Assembly (NCBI GenBank): GCA_024694125.1
Contig: JAILKE010000036.1
Location: 1-64,000 of the forward strand
Direction of reading: 5' to 3'
Length of the DNA: 64,000 nucleotides
Source of the DNA: Bacteroidales bacterium
GTDB taxonomy: Bacteria > Bacteroidota > Bacteroidia > Bacteroidales > UBA3663
Positions within the stretch are counted from its first letter, which is position 1. Every line of letters starts with the position of its first letter. Positions 1 through 10,361 of this stretch are shown here, piece by piece. The notes under the pieces were generated by a model, which worked only from the letters and a program-made list of their open reading frames with translations, did not search any database and was not told the origin of the DNA. The translations under genes and the position numbers were made by a program.

Positions 1-340
1 AGAGAATGGCTGTGACGAGAGAATGGCTGTGACGAGAGAATGGCTGTGAGAAGAGAATGGCTGTGACAAGAGAATGGCTGTGACGAGAGAATGGCTGTGA
101 CAAGAGAATGGCTGTGACAAGAGAATGACTGTGACAAGAGAATGGCTGTGACAAGAGAATGGCTGTGACAAGAGAATGGTGGTGGCAAGGGAATGGCGGT
201 GACAAGGGAATGGCGGTGGCAAGAGAATGGCTGTGACGAGAGAATGGCTGTGACAAGAGAATGGCTGTGACGAGAGAATGACTGTGACGGGAGAATGGCG
301 GTGACAAGAGAATGGTGGTGACGAGAGAATGGCGGTGAAG
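1..340. repeat. 17-bp tandem minisatellite, about 20 copies
   Basis: Twenty consecutive 17-bp units built on AGAGAATGGCTGTGACR fill the left edge of the window. The array probably continues beyond it. Copies differ mainly at positions 9-11 (GCT, ACT, GGT, GCG) and at the last base. Seventeen is not a multiple of three, so the array is not a coding repeat in one frame. It ends about 90 bp before the exporter gene at 430. There are no unique spacers, so it is not a CRISPR array. Confidence 0.95.
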
Positions 341-429
341 GGAAAGAAGCATAAAGGACTAAAATAATGAAATAAGTAAATGCAAAAAAAAGGACCTTCA
401 AATAATTATTAACAAATAGATTAGAAACA

Positions 430-2796
430 ATGAGATTAGAAAAGATCAATGAGAAGTATGGCAGTTATGCCAAGGGGCTATTGAAGTGGCGCTGGTTGGC
501 GTTGGCTTCTTTTGCCGTAGTTATGGTTTTGTCAATGGTCGGAATGTCGAAGATGGTCAAGGAGACTTCGTTCGATGACTATTTTATCGAGGGCGATCCG
601 ATGTTGGTCAAGACAAATGAGTTCAAGTCGCATTTCGGCAACGACTATTTCATAGGAGTACTGACCGAATGCGATGATCACTTCAAGCGGGAGCATCTGG
701 AGACGCTGCGGACACTGTCGGCAGAGTTGCTCGATAGTCTGTCGTATGCGGACAAGGTGACCTCGCTGACGGACATAGAGTTCATGGTGGGCGATGAAGA
801 GGGAATGACCATCGAGCAGATAGTGCCCGATGTCATTCCTGCCGAAGGGACGGCTGCCATGGATAGCATTCGGGCGCGAGCATACAGCAAGCCCAACGTG
901 GCACGTAAGTTGGTTTCGGCCGATGGTCGGTTGTCGTGGATAGTGGTCAAGCTGCGGCCCTTCCCAGCCGATAGTGTATGGAAGGCGACCAGTACCGTTT
1001 CGCCCGATATGGTGACGGGGCAGGAGGTGCACCGCATCATCAGTAAGGCCGAGTATGCCTCGTTGCATCCGCGTGGTACAGGCATGCCCTATGTCTCGGC
1101 GCGCAAGAATGACTTCATTGGTCAAGAGATGGGCCGACTGATGAAGTGGTCCGTCATCATCTGTCTGGTGGTGATGGTGTTGATGACCTGGTCACTGCGA
1201 GGGATGATAGCACCGTTGTTGTCCGTGGCAGGCGGATTGTTCATCACCTACGGCATAGCGGGCGCGACGCAGATGTACGTGGACAGCACCGTGCTGATGG
1301 TGCCGACGATATTGGCTTTTGCCGTTTCGATAGCATACAATATCCACATCTTCAGTTACTTCCGTGGGCGGATGCGCGTGCATGGAGAGCGCCGACGTGC
1401 GTTGGTGGAGAGTCTGTCCGAGATAGGATGGTCGATGACCTTCTGTGGCCTGACCACCATTGTCTCGTTGTTGTCCTTCCTGGTCATCCCCATCCGTCCG
1501 ATGCAGTGTACAGGCATCATTTGTTCGATGAGCGTGCTGTTCGTCCTGCTGGTCACCCTGGTAGTCACTCCGGTGCTGTTGTCATTTGGTCGGGACCGAC
1601 GTGTCAGCGGAGATGTATCCGATGACAGCGATACACTGTTCAGTGGGTGGTTGGTCCGACTGGGCGACTTCACGTTACGTTACAGCCGATGGGTGACCGT
1701 CCTCTTCGTGCTGATCTGCGTGGTGTTGTGTGTAGGTTTGGCCGATATCCAGCCTTCGTTTGACATAGAGCGGACGATGGGGTACAATGTCCCTTACGTC
1801 AAGGATGTAGTGGATGTGGGCCGATCCGAGCTTGGTTCGCTCTATTCGTACGACCTGGTTGTGGAGTTCGCCGACGATGATGAGGCCAAGCAGCCAGCCA
1901 ACCTGCGTCAGTTGGAGCAGCTCATCCGTCACGTGGAGACCTATCCCGACACCAAGCGTACCACCTCCATCCTGGATATACTGAAGGATCTGAATCAGAC
2001 GCTCCATTCGGGCGACACCGCCTTTTACCGCATCCCGGACAGCGAGGAGGAGGTAGCGCAACTGATGCTCCTGTACGAAAATGCCGGAGGAACCGAGGCA
2101 GAGTATTGGACCGACTACGAGTACAAGCGCCTGCGACTGATGGTGGAGTTGTCCGATTACCGTTCCGCCCAGGTTGAGGCGGACCTGCGCGACATCGAGT
2201 CCATCGCGGGCAGCATTTTCCCCAATGCCACCATCACGGCAGTGGGCAATATCCCCCAATACACCACGATGATGCAGTACCTGGTGCGCGGGCAGATGCA
2301 GTCGTTCGTGCTCTCCATCATCATCATCGGCATCATCATGATGATAGCGTTCCAGAGCGTCCGCATCGGGCTGATTGGCTTGATACCCAACATGATGCCT
2401 GCCGTCTTCGTTGGCGGATATATGGGTTGGGCGGGCATACCGCTCGACATGATGACTGCGACGTTGTTGCCAATGATGTTGGGCATGGCGGTCGATGACA
2501 CCATCCATTTCATCAATCACTCCAAGCTCGAGTTCGACCGTTCCGAGTCGCAGTTCGTCGGTCAGACCCGTCCGCACTACCTCTTCTCCGTGCGGCGCAC
2601 TTTCCGTGTGGTAGGTGTGGCGATTGTCACCACCTCCGTCATCACGTCGGCGGTCTTCTCCAGCTTTGTGGGTTCGACGTGCAATATGTGCATCCATTTC
2701 GGACTGCTCTCCATCATCGGCATCCTCTCGGCATTGTTGGCCGATCTCTTCATCACGCCTATCTTGATCCGTCAGTGTCGCGTTTTTGGCCGATGA
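430..2796 (+). CDS. RND/MMPL-family inner-membrane exporter
   Basis: A 788-residue predicted inner-membrane transporter of the RND superfamily, MMPL/HpnN-like branch, which moves lipids or other hydrophobic substrates. The topology is duplicated: a membrane segment at about 18-40, a periplasmic loop, a membrane bundle at about 230-395, then a second loop and a second bundle up to the C-terminus. The second half carries the proton-relay type motif GMAVDDTIHF near residue 686. The matching place in the first half reads AVSIAYNIHIF (about 298) with no acidic residue, so the halves are asymmetric. It is first in an operon with a LolA-like protein (48-bp gap) and an outer-membrane barrel. The substrate cannot be read from sequence. 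Confidence 0.85.
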   Translation: MRLEKINEKYGSYAKGLLKWRWLALASFAVVMVLSMVGMSKMVKETSFDDYFIEGDPMLVKTNEFKSHFGNDYFIGVLTECDDHFKREHLETLRTLSAELLDSLSYADKVTSLTDIEFMVGDEEGMTIEQIVPDVIPAEGTAAMDSIRARAYSKPNVARKLVSADGRLSWIVVKLRPFPADSVWKATSTVSPDMVTGQEVHRIISKAEYASLHPRGTGMPYVSARKNDFIGQEMGRLMKWSVIICLVVMVLMTWSLRGMIAPLLSVAGGLFITYGIAGATQMYVDSTVLMVPTILAFAVSIAYNIHIFSYFRGRMRVHGERRRALVESLSEIGWSMTFCGLTTIVSLLSFLVIPIRPMQCTGIICSMSVLFVLLVTLVVTPVLLSFGRDRRVSGDVSDDSDTLFSGWLVRLGDFTLRYSRWVTVLFVLICVVLCVGLADIQPSFDIERTMGYNVPYVKDVVDVGRSELGSLYSYDLVVEFADDDEAKQPANLRQLEQLIRHVETYPDTKRTTSILDILKDLNQTLHSGDTAFYRIPDSEEEVAQLMLLYENAGGTEAEYWTDYEYKRLRLMVELSDYRSAQVEADLRDIESIAGSIFPNATITAVGNIPQYTTMMQYLVRGQMQSFVLSIIIIGIIMMIAFQSVRIGLIGLIPNMMPAVFVGGYMGWAGIPLDMMTATLLPMMLGMAVDDTIHFINHSKLEFDRSESQFVGQTRPHYLFSVRRTFRVVGVAIVTTSVITSAVFSSFVGSTCNMCIHFGLLSIIGILSALLADLFITPILIRQCRVFGR

Positions 2797-2844
2797 CCAG
2801 GCACAATAGAACATAGTCAATAACCAATTATAAAACAGAAAAGA

Positions 2845-3618
2845 ATGAAAAAGATATTATCCCTGGCTGCAGTCCTGTTCAGTGCTGCAGTCCTGAACGC
2901 CCAGACAATGACGGGGCGCGACGTGATGCAGTTGGTCAAGGACCGTCCCGACGGCGAGTCCCGCCAGTCCGAGATGGAGATGACCCTGTGCAAGAAGAAC
3001 GGCAAGGTCCGCCTGCGCCGCATCACCTCATGGTCCATCGACGATGGCCCGGACACCAAGAAAGTGATGTTCTTCACCTACCCCGGCGATGTGCGCGGCA
3101 CCGGTTTCCTGGTGTGGGACTACGATGAGGTGGGACGCGACGATGACAAGTGGCTCTACCTGCCAGCCCTGAAGAAGACCCGACGCATCAGCGGTTCGTC
3201 GTCCAAGGCCGATTACTTCATGGGCACCGATTTTACCTATGGCGACATGGGCAGCCGCAATGTCGATGAGGACACCCACCAGCTGTTGCGCGAGGAGGAT
3301 CGAGACGGGCATCGTTGCTGGGTGGTCCGTTCCACGCCTTTGGACAAGCGCGAAGTGTATGGATACAAGGTCTCCTGGGTCCGGCAGGACTGTGCCGTGC
3401 CCGTCTATGTCGAGTATTATGACAAGCTCGATGCCCTGCAGCGCGTGCTCACCATGAGCGACATCCGTCAGGTGCAGGGCTTCTGGACCGTGCACGTCAT
3501 GGAGATGCGCAACGTCCAGACCGGCCACAGCACCACGTTGAAGGTGCTCAATCCCCAGTACCAGGTCCAGGTCGATAGGTCGCTCTTCACGGTCAATAAA
3601 CTCGAGCAGGGCCTATGA
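2845..3618 (+). CDS. LolA-like outer-membrane lipoprotein-sorting family protein
   Basis: A 257-residue secreted protein with a clear signal peptide (cleavage after LNAQ, about residue 20). The rest resembles the outer membrane lipoprotein-sorting family: an unclosed beta-barrel related to LolA, with the typical RDVMQLV start and a [10 protein letters not shown] segment. In that family the barrel carries a lipid through the periplasm. Its stop overlaps the start of the next gene by 4 bp (ATGA), so the two are translationally coupled. With an RND exporter upstream and an outer-membrane barrel downstream, it is best read as the periplasmic shuttle of a three-part lipid-trafficking system. That role is inferred. 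Confidence 0.75.
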   Translation: MKKILSLAAVLFSAAVLNAQTMTGRDVMQLVKDRPDGESRQSEMEMTLCKKNGKVRLRRITSWSIDDGPDTKKVMFFTYPGDVRGTGFLVWDYDEVGRDDDKWLYLPALKKTRRISGSSSKADYFMGTDFTYGDMGSRNVDEDTHQLLREEDRDGHRCWVVRSTPLDKREVYGYKVSWVRQDCAVPVYVEYYDKLDALQRVLTMSDIRQVQGFWTVHVMEMRNVQTGHSTTLKVLNPQYQVQVDRSLFTVNKLEQGL

Positions 3619-4751
3619 CACGTCGCACCCTCTACCTCCTCCTCCCTCTGCTCCTGGCCGTCCATTCGGTCCGGGGGCAGACCACCGTCGCAGGCATGCA
3701 GGTCGCGGCGCACGGTTTCGTCGATAGTTACCATGCCGTGCGCAGCGAGCGGCCCAACGACTGGATGTCGTCCCGCACCCGCCTGCGCACCGAGTTCAGC
3801 CTCACGCATGGTGGGGCAGGGGCATTCATTTCGGCCAATGTCATGTACAATGCCATCCTGCCCGACCGCAGCGGCTTCCAGTTGCGCGAGGCGTACCTCA
3901 CCTACGCCACCACGCGCTGGGACCTGCGCGCCGGCCAGCAGATCATCACATGGGGAGTGGCCGATGGTCTGCGGCTCACCGACGTCATCTCGCCCATGGA
4001 CTACACCGAGTTCCTCGCCGAGGACTACGACGATATCCGCGTGCCCGTAGGGGCGCTCCGCGTGCGCTATGGCGGCGACCGCGTCAGCCTGGATGCCGTC
4101 ATCGTGCCGGTGCCCCGGATGTACGTCCTGCCCACCGATGCAGCCAACCCCTGGTCCCTGGGCACCCTGCCCGATGTAGCCGCACCCTCCCGGCGGCTGT
4201 ACCATACCGAGTACGGCGCCCGCCTCACCGCCTACCTCTCTGGCATCGACTTTTCCCTCACCGCCCTGCACACGTGGCAGAAGGTCCCCGAGCTCCATCA
4301 CTCCGCCCTCTGCTACCGCCGCATGGGTATGTTCGGGGCCGATGTCTCCGTCCCCGTGGGCCAGGTCGTCCTGCGTGGCGAGGTCGCCAGTTATGTGTAC
4401 GATGCAGGGTCCGACCACGCGCTGATAGGACTGGACTGGTACATTCCCGGCAGCTGGACCCTCTCTGCCCAGTATGCCCATCAGCTGCTACATCACGGCC
4501 AGTCGCGCCACAGCGGTCTCGCCACCTTCCGGCTCTCCAAGGCGATGCTCAACAACACCCTCCAGCTCCAGACCTTTGCCTACGTCGATGTCACCTACGG
4601 CGGCCTCTTCGATCGCTCCAGCCTCGATTATGCCGTCAATGACCAGGTGCACCTCCTCCTCGGCTACGACCTGCTCCGAGGCGACCGCGGGCAGTTCGCC
4701 GTGTATAGGCACAACTCCGAAGCGTGGATCAAAGCCAAGTACAGCTTTTGA
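3615..4751 (+). CDS. Predicted outer-membrane beta-barrel, DUF1302-like
   Basis: A 378-residue protein with a signal peptide ending near GQ (about residue 22), followed by alternating short strands ending in aromatic residues (last residues KYSF), as expected for an outer-membrane barrel. The segment around residues 108-140, with [15 protein letters not shown] and EDYDDIRVP, resembles the DUF1302 family, which occurs with RND exporters and LolA-like or DUF1329 proteins in other phyla. It is third in the operon and overlaps the previous gene by 4 bp. GC content is higher than in the following SusC gene. The family assignment rests on pattern memory. The barrel prediction is firmer than the family name. 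Confidence 0.65.
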   Translation: MTRRTLYLLLPLLLAVHSVRGQTTVAGMQVAAHGFVDSYHAVRSERPNDWMSSRTRLRTEFSLTHGGAGAFISANVMYNAILPDRSGFQLREAYLTYATTRWDLRAGQQIITWGVADGLRLTDVISPMDYTEFLAEDYDDIRVPVGALRVRYGGDRVSLDAVIVPVPRMYVLPTDAANPWSLGTLPDVAAPSRRLYHTEYGARLTAYLSGIDFSLTALHTWQKVPELHHSALCYRRMGMFGADVSVPVGQVVLRGEVASYVYDAGSDHALIGLDWYIPGSWTLSAQYAHQLLHHGQSRHSGLATFRLSKAMLNNTLQLQTFAYVDVTYGGLFDRSSLDYAVNDQVHLLLGYDLLRGDRGQFAVYRHNSEAWIKAKYSF

Positions 4752-4766
4752 CTGCGGTCAAAAGCT
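4743..4766 (+). other. Perfect hairpin over the stop codon of the barrel gene
   Basis: AGCTTTTGAC, loop TGCG, GTCAAAAGCT: a 10-bp perfect stem that includes the TGA stop (4749-4751). No T-run follows, so it may protect the 3' end rather than terminate. A true terminator follows at 4811. Confidence 0.6.
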
Positions 4767-4810
4767 GCGCTTGGCTAATGAAAAATTAAAAAGTAAAAAT
4801 TAAAAATTCC

Positions 4811-4845
4811 TCCCCCGCCCAGGTCTCTGGTTGGGGGATTTTTTT
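4811..4845 (+). terminator. Intrinsic terminator of the exporter operon
   Basis: Outer stem TCCCCC/GGGGGA with an inner CCAG/CTGG stem, followed by seven T (4839-4845). A second, weaker hairpin (CTGACC 4936-4941 with GGTCAG 4974-4979, then CTTTTTG) lies 90 bp further on. Confidence 0.85.
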
Positions 4846-4912
4846 CAATTTTCAATTTTCACCTTTCAATTTTTCAATTTTCACCTTTCAATTTTTCAAT
4901 TTTCATTTTCAA
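4846..4912. repeat. TTTCAATTTTCACC word array
   Basis: Repeated TTTCAATTTTCACC words fill the space after the terminator. They are the reverse complement of the AATTGAAAATTG words found elsewhere in the window. The rest of the 4752-5482 gap is AT-rich and holds the SusC promoter and leader. No gene is seen there. Confidence 0.8.
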
Positions 4913-5248
4913 AGGTGCCGCTCCGAATCGGTGAACTGACCGCCGATGACCGGAGTCCGTTCCGCTTCGGGAGGGTCAGTGGCTTTTTGCTATTCAATTG
5001 GCCGATATTTTAAGGTTTGATGACAAAAAGACAGGAGAAAAACTACAAATTTATACATATTTCTATCATTTTGCTTGATATATGGTAAATTTGCCCAATC
5101 AAATGGGATATTTGGTCAATTAAATGCCTCGGAAGGGCCTTTTTTAATACTTTTTTACATAAATTGAGCATTTTTTGTCATTCACTTGGAATATTTTTAC
5201 TGTTTTTATAAATTTTTTGGACATTTTGTTTAAAAAAATTAGCAAATT

Positions 5249-5281
5249 ATTGCATTTGTCATATTTTTGCCATAACTTTGC
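5249..5281 (+). promoter_or_regulatory. Bacteroidetes-type promoter of SusCD operon 1
   Basis: ATTG at 5249-5252, a 20-bp spacer and TAACTTTGC at 5273-5281 match the Bacteroidetes -33/-7 consensus. The predicted transcript has a leader of about 190 nt (5290-5482) before the SusC start. Confidence 0.75.
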
Positions 5282-5482
5282 ATCACTATTTCAGCAAGCC
5301 AGCCCATTGCTGTAATAAAAATGTATGCAGGTATTAGAAAGCAAAGTTCTTTCTCTCTACCTTTACTTTTAGAAACGTTGTTGTCGCAGCCACGACCGGC
5401 TGTAGTTAAAACAACTTAATGTATGCTGTAGATGAATTAGTATCTTGTTTATTGTTTTTGCAAATTATTATTATTGTTTAAA

Positions 5483-8400
5483 ATGAGAAGTATTCTTTCC
5501 CTCATCGTGTGTCTCGTTATGAGCACGACGATGCTTATGGCGCAAAACCGCACAGTAACCGGTAGCGTCATTTCAGAAGAAGACGGAGAACCGATCGTAG
5601 GCGCAAGTGTCGTCGTCGATGGTACCACCAATGGTACAGTAACGGACGTTAATGGTGAGTTCTCTATCAAGGTGTCCGCTACGGACGAGACAATCACTAT
5701 CTCTTATATCGGTATGTTGCCAGCCAAGATTTCGGCCAAGACCAGCAAGCATCAGAAGGTGGTCCTGTCGGGCAATAACGAGGTCCTCGACGAGGTCATG
5801 GTAGTCGGTTACGGTACTGCCAAGAAGTCGTCATTCACCGGTTCTGCTGCCCAGCTCAAGGCCGAGGCCATCGAGGCTCACGTCAGCAGCAACGTAACCA
5901 GCACATTGGCAGGTGCCACTGCAGGTGTCCAGTTGATGACCACCAGTGGTGACCCTTCAAGCAACGAACCTAAGATCCGCATCCGTGGTATCGGTTCCAT
6001 GAGTGCCAGCAACAAGCCACTCTACATCCTGGATGGTGTTCCCTATTCAGGCTCAATCTCCAATATCAACCCTAACGACGTCGAGAGCATGACCGTGCTC
6101 AAGGATGCTGCAGCCAATGCCATCTACGGTGCACGTGGTGCCAACGGTGTCATCCTCATCACTACCAAGAAAGGTAAGACCGGTGAGGCTAAGGTGCGTT
6201 TCGATGCCAAGTTCGGTTCCAACTCACGCTTGATTCCTCGCTATGACGTAGTTACCGACCCAGGTGAGTACTACGAGGCTGTCTATGCCCGTATCTACAA
6301 CACTCAGCTCTATGCCGGTAAGACCGCAGCCGAGGCTTATGCTACGGCTCAGGCCAACCTGCTCGATGTCAACAATGGCGGTGTGGGTTATCAGGTTTAT
6401 ACAGTACCGGACGGCGAGACATTGATTGGCTCTAATGGCAAGCTCAATCCTAACGCTACACTGGGTTATACAGATGGTACATACACCTATATGCCAGATG
6501 ACTGGTACGATGAGACTTTCCACAACTCATTCCGTCAGGAGTACAACTTCAGCGTGACTGGTGGTACGGAAAAGATTTCTGCTTACATCGGTCTCGGTTT
6601 CCTGGACGATGGCGGTATCTGCGCCAACTCAGGCACCAAGCGTTACACCGCTCGAACCAACCTCGAGTATCAGGCCAAGAAGTGGCTGCGCATGACTTCC
6701 AGCATCAACTACGCTCACACCAACTCTGAGCAGCCAGGTTATAGCTCAACCTGGGGTTCATCGGGCAACCTCTTCTATATTACCAACAGCATGGGCCCTA
6801 TCTACCCACTCTATGTACGCGATGCCGAGGGCAACATCATGACCGAGAATGGCCGTACCGTTTATGACTCGGGTCAGACCAATTTCCGTCGTCCATCGGT
6901 CGTAGGTAATGCAGTCCGTGACAACGAGTACAATTATCGTAAGAGCTATACCGACTACATCAACGGTAAGTGGGGCCTCATCCTCACTCCTGTCAAGGGA
7001 TTGACCCTGACCGCCAACCTGGGTGTCAGCGCATACAACAAGCGTTACAGCCGTCTCTATAGCCGTTTCGGTTCATCATCTTCAACCGATGGTGGTGCAC
7101 TGGTTTCGCACAGCCGCTCATTCGACATCAACTCTCAGTATCTGGCCAACTACCAGATTACACTGGCTGAGAAGCACAATATCGACGTAATGGTAGGTTA
7201 TGAGCAGTATCAGATCAAGGATCAGTACCTCGAGGGTTACAATACCTATCTCTACAATCCATTCGTAGGTGAATTTTCTGACAATGCTACCGGTACTACC
7301 GATGATGGTATGAGCCTTGAGTCATACACCGTATCGTACATGACCGAGGGTATCCTGAGTCGCGTTCAGTACAACTATGCCGAGAAGTACTTCCTCTCTG
7401 GTTCATTCCGTCGCGATGCCTCCAGCCGTTTCGCTGTCGGTCATCAGTGGGGTAACTTCGGTTCAGCAGGTGCAGCCTGGCTGGTCAACAAGGAGGAGTT
7501 CATGGACTACGATTGGATTGAAGAGTTGAAGGTCAAGGCCAGCTACGGTGTGCAGGGTAACGATAACCTGCTCGATTCTGACGGCTACGAGACCTACTAC
7601 CCATACGCTACCATGTACGAGGTGACTGGCTCTAAGGGCTCATACAGCCTCAAGCTCAAGCAGCAGGGTAACGACGAGTTGACCTGGGAGACCTCTAAGT
7701 CATTCAACACAGGTTTCGACTTCAGCCTCTTCAAGTCTAAGTTGAATGGTACCATCGAGTACTTCTCACGTCGTACCAGCGATATGCTCTACTACAAGCC
7801 AGTTCCTACATCTTCAGGTATCTCTACTGGCGAGTATCCAGCCAACATCGGTGAGGTGCTCAACAATGGTATCGAAGTCGAGTTGAACGGTACTCTCTAC
7901 AAGGGCAATGGCATCACTGTAGCTGCCAACTTCAACATCACTCACTATAAGAACGAGATTAAGGAGTTGGATCCAACTGTGGCTGAGAATGGTATCAAGG
8001 GTAGCACCCGTATCTACAAGGTCGGTGGTTCTCTCTATCAGGCTTACCTCTACAAGTATGCCGGTGTAGATCCTGAGAACGGTATGGCACTCTTCTACAA
8101 GGAGGAGAGCGACGGTTCACTCTCTACTACCAACCAGATTTCCAAGGCTACCAAGTTCGACTGCGGTTGCACTCTGCCTAAGGTTTATGGTGGTTTCGGT
8201 CTCTCCGTATCGGGCTACGGCTTCGACCTGACTTCTCAGTTCCAGTATCAGTTGGGTGGCAAGTACTACGATGGTCAGTACCAGTCTTTGATGTGGACCC
8301 AGGAGAATGTCGGTTCTGCCCTCCACAAGGATTGGCGCAAGTGCTGGACACCTGAGAACCCAAGTTCCAAGTATCCACGTTGGAGCAGCGACAACATCAT

Positions 8401-8686
8401 TTCACAGCAGGCAGTGGATTGCTTCCAGATTGAGAGCGATTACCTCAGTGTCAACAACATCACTCTGGGCTATACTGTACCACAGAAGAAGTCTCGCCAG
8501 TGGAATATCGAGTCTCTCCGCGTCTATGTTGCAGGCGAGAACCTCGGTGTGCTGACCAAGCGTCGTGGCGTTGACCCACGTTCATCTGAGGGTATCGGTG
8601 GTTATACCAGCGGTAGCTCTTCAGCTGTCAACAATGGCTATTCAGCCATGCGTACCCTTACTGCAGGTTTGAGTGTAACATTCTAA
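5483..8686 (+). CDS. SusC/RagA-family TonB-dependent outer-membrane transporter (operon 1)
   Basis: A 1067-residue SusC-like transporter that would import an oligomer across the outer membrane with TonB energy. The ATG at 5483 gives a good signal peptide (ending LMAQ). An upstream in-frame TTG at 5474 adds only three residues and is less likely. A carboxypeptidase-regulatory-like domain (about 20-105, with VTGSVISEEDGEPIVGASV) precedes the plug domain (about 110-230, with IRGIGS and PLYILDGVP). A 22-strand-type barrel follows and ends in LSVTF. The SusD partner follows after 30 bp. No sensor or sigma/anti-sigma gene is adjacent, so neither regulator nor substrate can be inferred. Confidence 0.95.
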   Translation: MRSILSLIVCLVMSTTMLMAQNRTVTGSVISEEDGEPIVGASVVVDGTTNGTVTDVNGEFSIKVSATDETITISYIGMLPAKISAKTSKHQKVVLSGNNEVLDEVMVVGYGTAKKSSFTGSAAQLKAEAIEAHVSSNVTSTLAGATAGVQLMTTSGDPSSNEPKIRIRGIGSMSASNKPLYILDGVPYSGSISNINPNDVESMTVLKDAAANAIYGARGANGVILITTKKGKTGEAKVRFDAKFGSNSRLIPRYDVVTDPGEYYEAVYARIYNTQLYAGKTAAEAYATAQANLLDVNNGGVGYQVYTVPDGETLIGSNGKLNPNATLGYTDGTYTYMPDDWYDETFHNSFRQEYNFSVTGGTEKISAYIGLGFLDDGGICANSGTKRYTARTNLEYQAKKWLRMTSSINYAHTNSEQPGYSSTWGSSGNLFYITNSMGPIYPLYVRDAEGNIMTENGRTVYDSGQTNFRRPSVVGNAVRDNEYNYRKSYTDYINGKWGLILTPVKGLTLTANLGVSAYNKRYSRLYSRFGSSSSTDGGALVSHSRSFDINSQYLANYQITLAEKHNIDVMVGYEQYQIKDQYLEGYNTYLYNPFVGEFSDNATGTTDDGMSLESYTVSYMTEGILSRVQYNYAEKYFLSGSFRRDASSRFAVGHQWGNFGSAGAAWLVNKEEFMDYDWIEELKVKASYGVQGNDNLLDSDGYETYYPYATMYEVTGSKGSYSLKLKQQGNDELTWETSKSFNTGFDFSLFKSKLNGTIEYFSRRTSDMLYYKPVPTSSGISTGEYPANIGEVLNNGIEVELNGTLYKGNGITVAANFNITHYKNEIKELDPTVAENGIKGSTRIYKVGGSLYQAYLYKYAGVDPENGMALFYKEESDGSLSTTNQISKATKFDCGCTLPKVYGGFGLSVSGYGFDLTSQFQYQLGGKYYDGQYQSLMWTQENVGSALHKDWRKCWTPENPSSKYPRWSSDNIISQQAVDCFQIESDYLSVNNITLGYTVPQKKSRQWNIESLRVYVAGENLGVLTKRRGVDPRSSEGIGGYTSGSSSAVNNGYSAMRTLTAGLSVTF

Positions 8687-8716
8687 ACAAAACAAACATT
8701 TATTTTAGTAGATATT

Positions 8717-10336
8717 ATGAAACTATATAAATATTCTTTGCCTGTATTTGCTCTCCTCCTGGGTGCAGGATGTGATGATATCGAAAATCAGTTGCCAAAG
8801 GGTAATGGCCTTACCGAAGCTCAGAATATTGCTGCTGTTGCGGCTGTTCCAGTGTTGGCCGAATCTACCTTCTCGGGTTTGTTTACCATGATGGGCTATC
8901 CTAACTATGCCCTCGGTGGTGATTCTCGTGCTGATGATTTCGGCTATATCACGATGGCGTTCAGTAATGACATAGAGGGTGCCGATGTGGTGTTGCCCAA
9001 CAACAATTACAACTGGTTCTCTGTCTGCGGTGAGTACTCTTCTCGTACAGCCAACTATGCCAATCCACGTATCCGTTATGCTACTCCATACAATCAGATC
9101 AAGATAGCTAACGATATTATTACGATGACCAAGTCATCTCCTGATTCAGCTAATGTCTGCAAGTTGGCCCAGTGCCGTGCCATGCGCGCCTTTGCCTACG
9201 AGCAGCTGGTCCCCAGTTTCCAGTTCCTCTCTAACCTGGACGATCTCTGTGTCCCTATCGTGACCGAGGAGACTACTGACTTCTTCAACAATCCTCGTGC
9301 TACCGTGCGTGAGATTTTTGACTTGATCATTGCAGACCTCGATTCGGCCATTGCCCACCTCGACGGCTATAATCGAGCCTCTAAAGCCTATATCAACCTC
9401 AACGTAGCTTACGGTTTGCGTGCCCGTGCTTATCTCGCATTGGGCAAGTATGCCGAGGCTGCTGCCGATGCCGAGAAGGCTATGGAAGGTTTCACTCCAG
9501 CTTCTATCAAGGATGTCAGCGTGCCTTCGTTCTATGATATTGCAGATGAGAACTGGATATGGGGTATCGACATGACTGCCTCTATTGCAGCTAAGAATGC
9601 ATATTCTACCAGTGACGCTTGGATTCGTTCATTCTCGGGTGATGGTTATTCTGCGGCATGTGCCACATACTCTATGATCAATACTCTGCTCTACGACAAG
9701 ATTCCTGACACCGACATCCGTAAGCAGTGGTGGGTTGACGAGAATCTCAAGTCAACTTTGCTCGATGACCTTACTTGGGATGACACTAAGGGTCAGGCAA
9801 TCGCCACACTCAAGATTACTAATGTCAAGGAGCCTTTTGAGCCGTACACCAACGTTAAGTTCGGTATGGCATCTGGTATCGGTTCTACTACCAACGATAG
9901 CGACTGGCCGCTGATGCGTGTTGAGGAGATGATCCTCATCCAGGCTGAGGGCTATGCCAAGAGCGGCAACACAGCCAAGGCTATTGAGGTGCTCAATAAT
10001 TTTGTCAAGACTTATCGTGATCCATCATACGATGCCTCGGCATTCAGCAACCTCGAGGACGAAATCTGGAAGCAGCGTCGTATCGAGCTTTGGGGTGAGG
10101 GATTCTTCATCTACGATGCTAATCGTCTGCAGAAGCCTATCGTTCGCTTCCACGGTGATGGTACCTCTAACCAGCCTGACGCATTCGCCTTCAACCTTGA
10201 TGTAACGGATGGATGGCGCCTGATGCGTTTCCCTCAGTCTGAGACTAATACCAATGCAGGCATTGTTGACAATACTGATGGTTCCAAGCCAACAGTCAGT
10301 CAGAACCCCAACCTGCTTGATGGTGTAACTGATTAA
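8717..10336 (+). CDS. SusD/RagB-family surface lipoprotein (operon 1)
   Basis: A 539-residue lipoprotein with lipobox LGAGC (Cys at about residue 19), the lid and binding partner of the SusC transporter upstream. A helical TPR-like SusD fold is suggested by segments such as QCRAMRAFAYEQLV and LRARAYLALGKYAEAAADAEKA, and by the C-terminal RRIELWGEGFFIYDANR typical of the family. It follows SusC by 30 bp and is followed by a third lipoprotein after 25 bp. No catalytic CAZyme lies in this operon, so it may deliver a substrate degraded by enzymes coded elsewhere. Confidence 0.95.
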   Translation: MKLYKYSLPVFALLLGAGCDDIENQLPKGNGLTEAQNIAAVAAVPVLAESTFSGLFTMMGYPNYALGGDSRADDFGYITMAFSNDIEGADVVLPNNNYNWFSVCGEYSSRTANYANPRIRYATPYNQIKIANDIITMTKSSPDSANVCKLAQCRAMRAFAYEQLVPSFQFLSNLDDLCVPIVTEETTDFFNNPRATVREIFDLIIADLDSAIAHLDGYNRASKAYINLNVAYGLRARAYLALGKYAEAAADAEKAMEGFTPASIKDVSVPSFYDIADENWIWGIDMTASIAAKNAYSTSDAWIRSFSGDGYSAACATYSMINTLLYDKIPDTDIRKQWWVDENLKSTLLDDLTWDDTKGQAIATLKITNVKEPFEPYTNVKFGMASGIGSTTNDSDWPLMRVEEMILIQAEGYAKSGNTAKAIEVLNNFVKTYRDPSYDASAFSNLEDEIWKQRRIELWGEGFFIYDANRLQKPIVRFHGDGTSNQPDAFAFNLDVTDGWRLMRFPQSETNTNAGIVDNTDGSKPTVSQNPNLLDGVTD

Positions 10337-10361
10337 TTTACGATATTTAATTTATACGCAT

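Noticed and set aside
1-340. CRISPR array
   Set aside because: The units are contiguous 17-mers with no unique spacers, and there are no cas genes.
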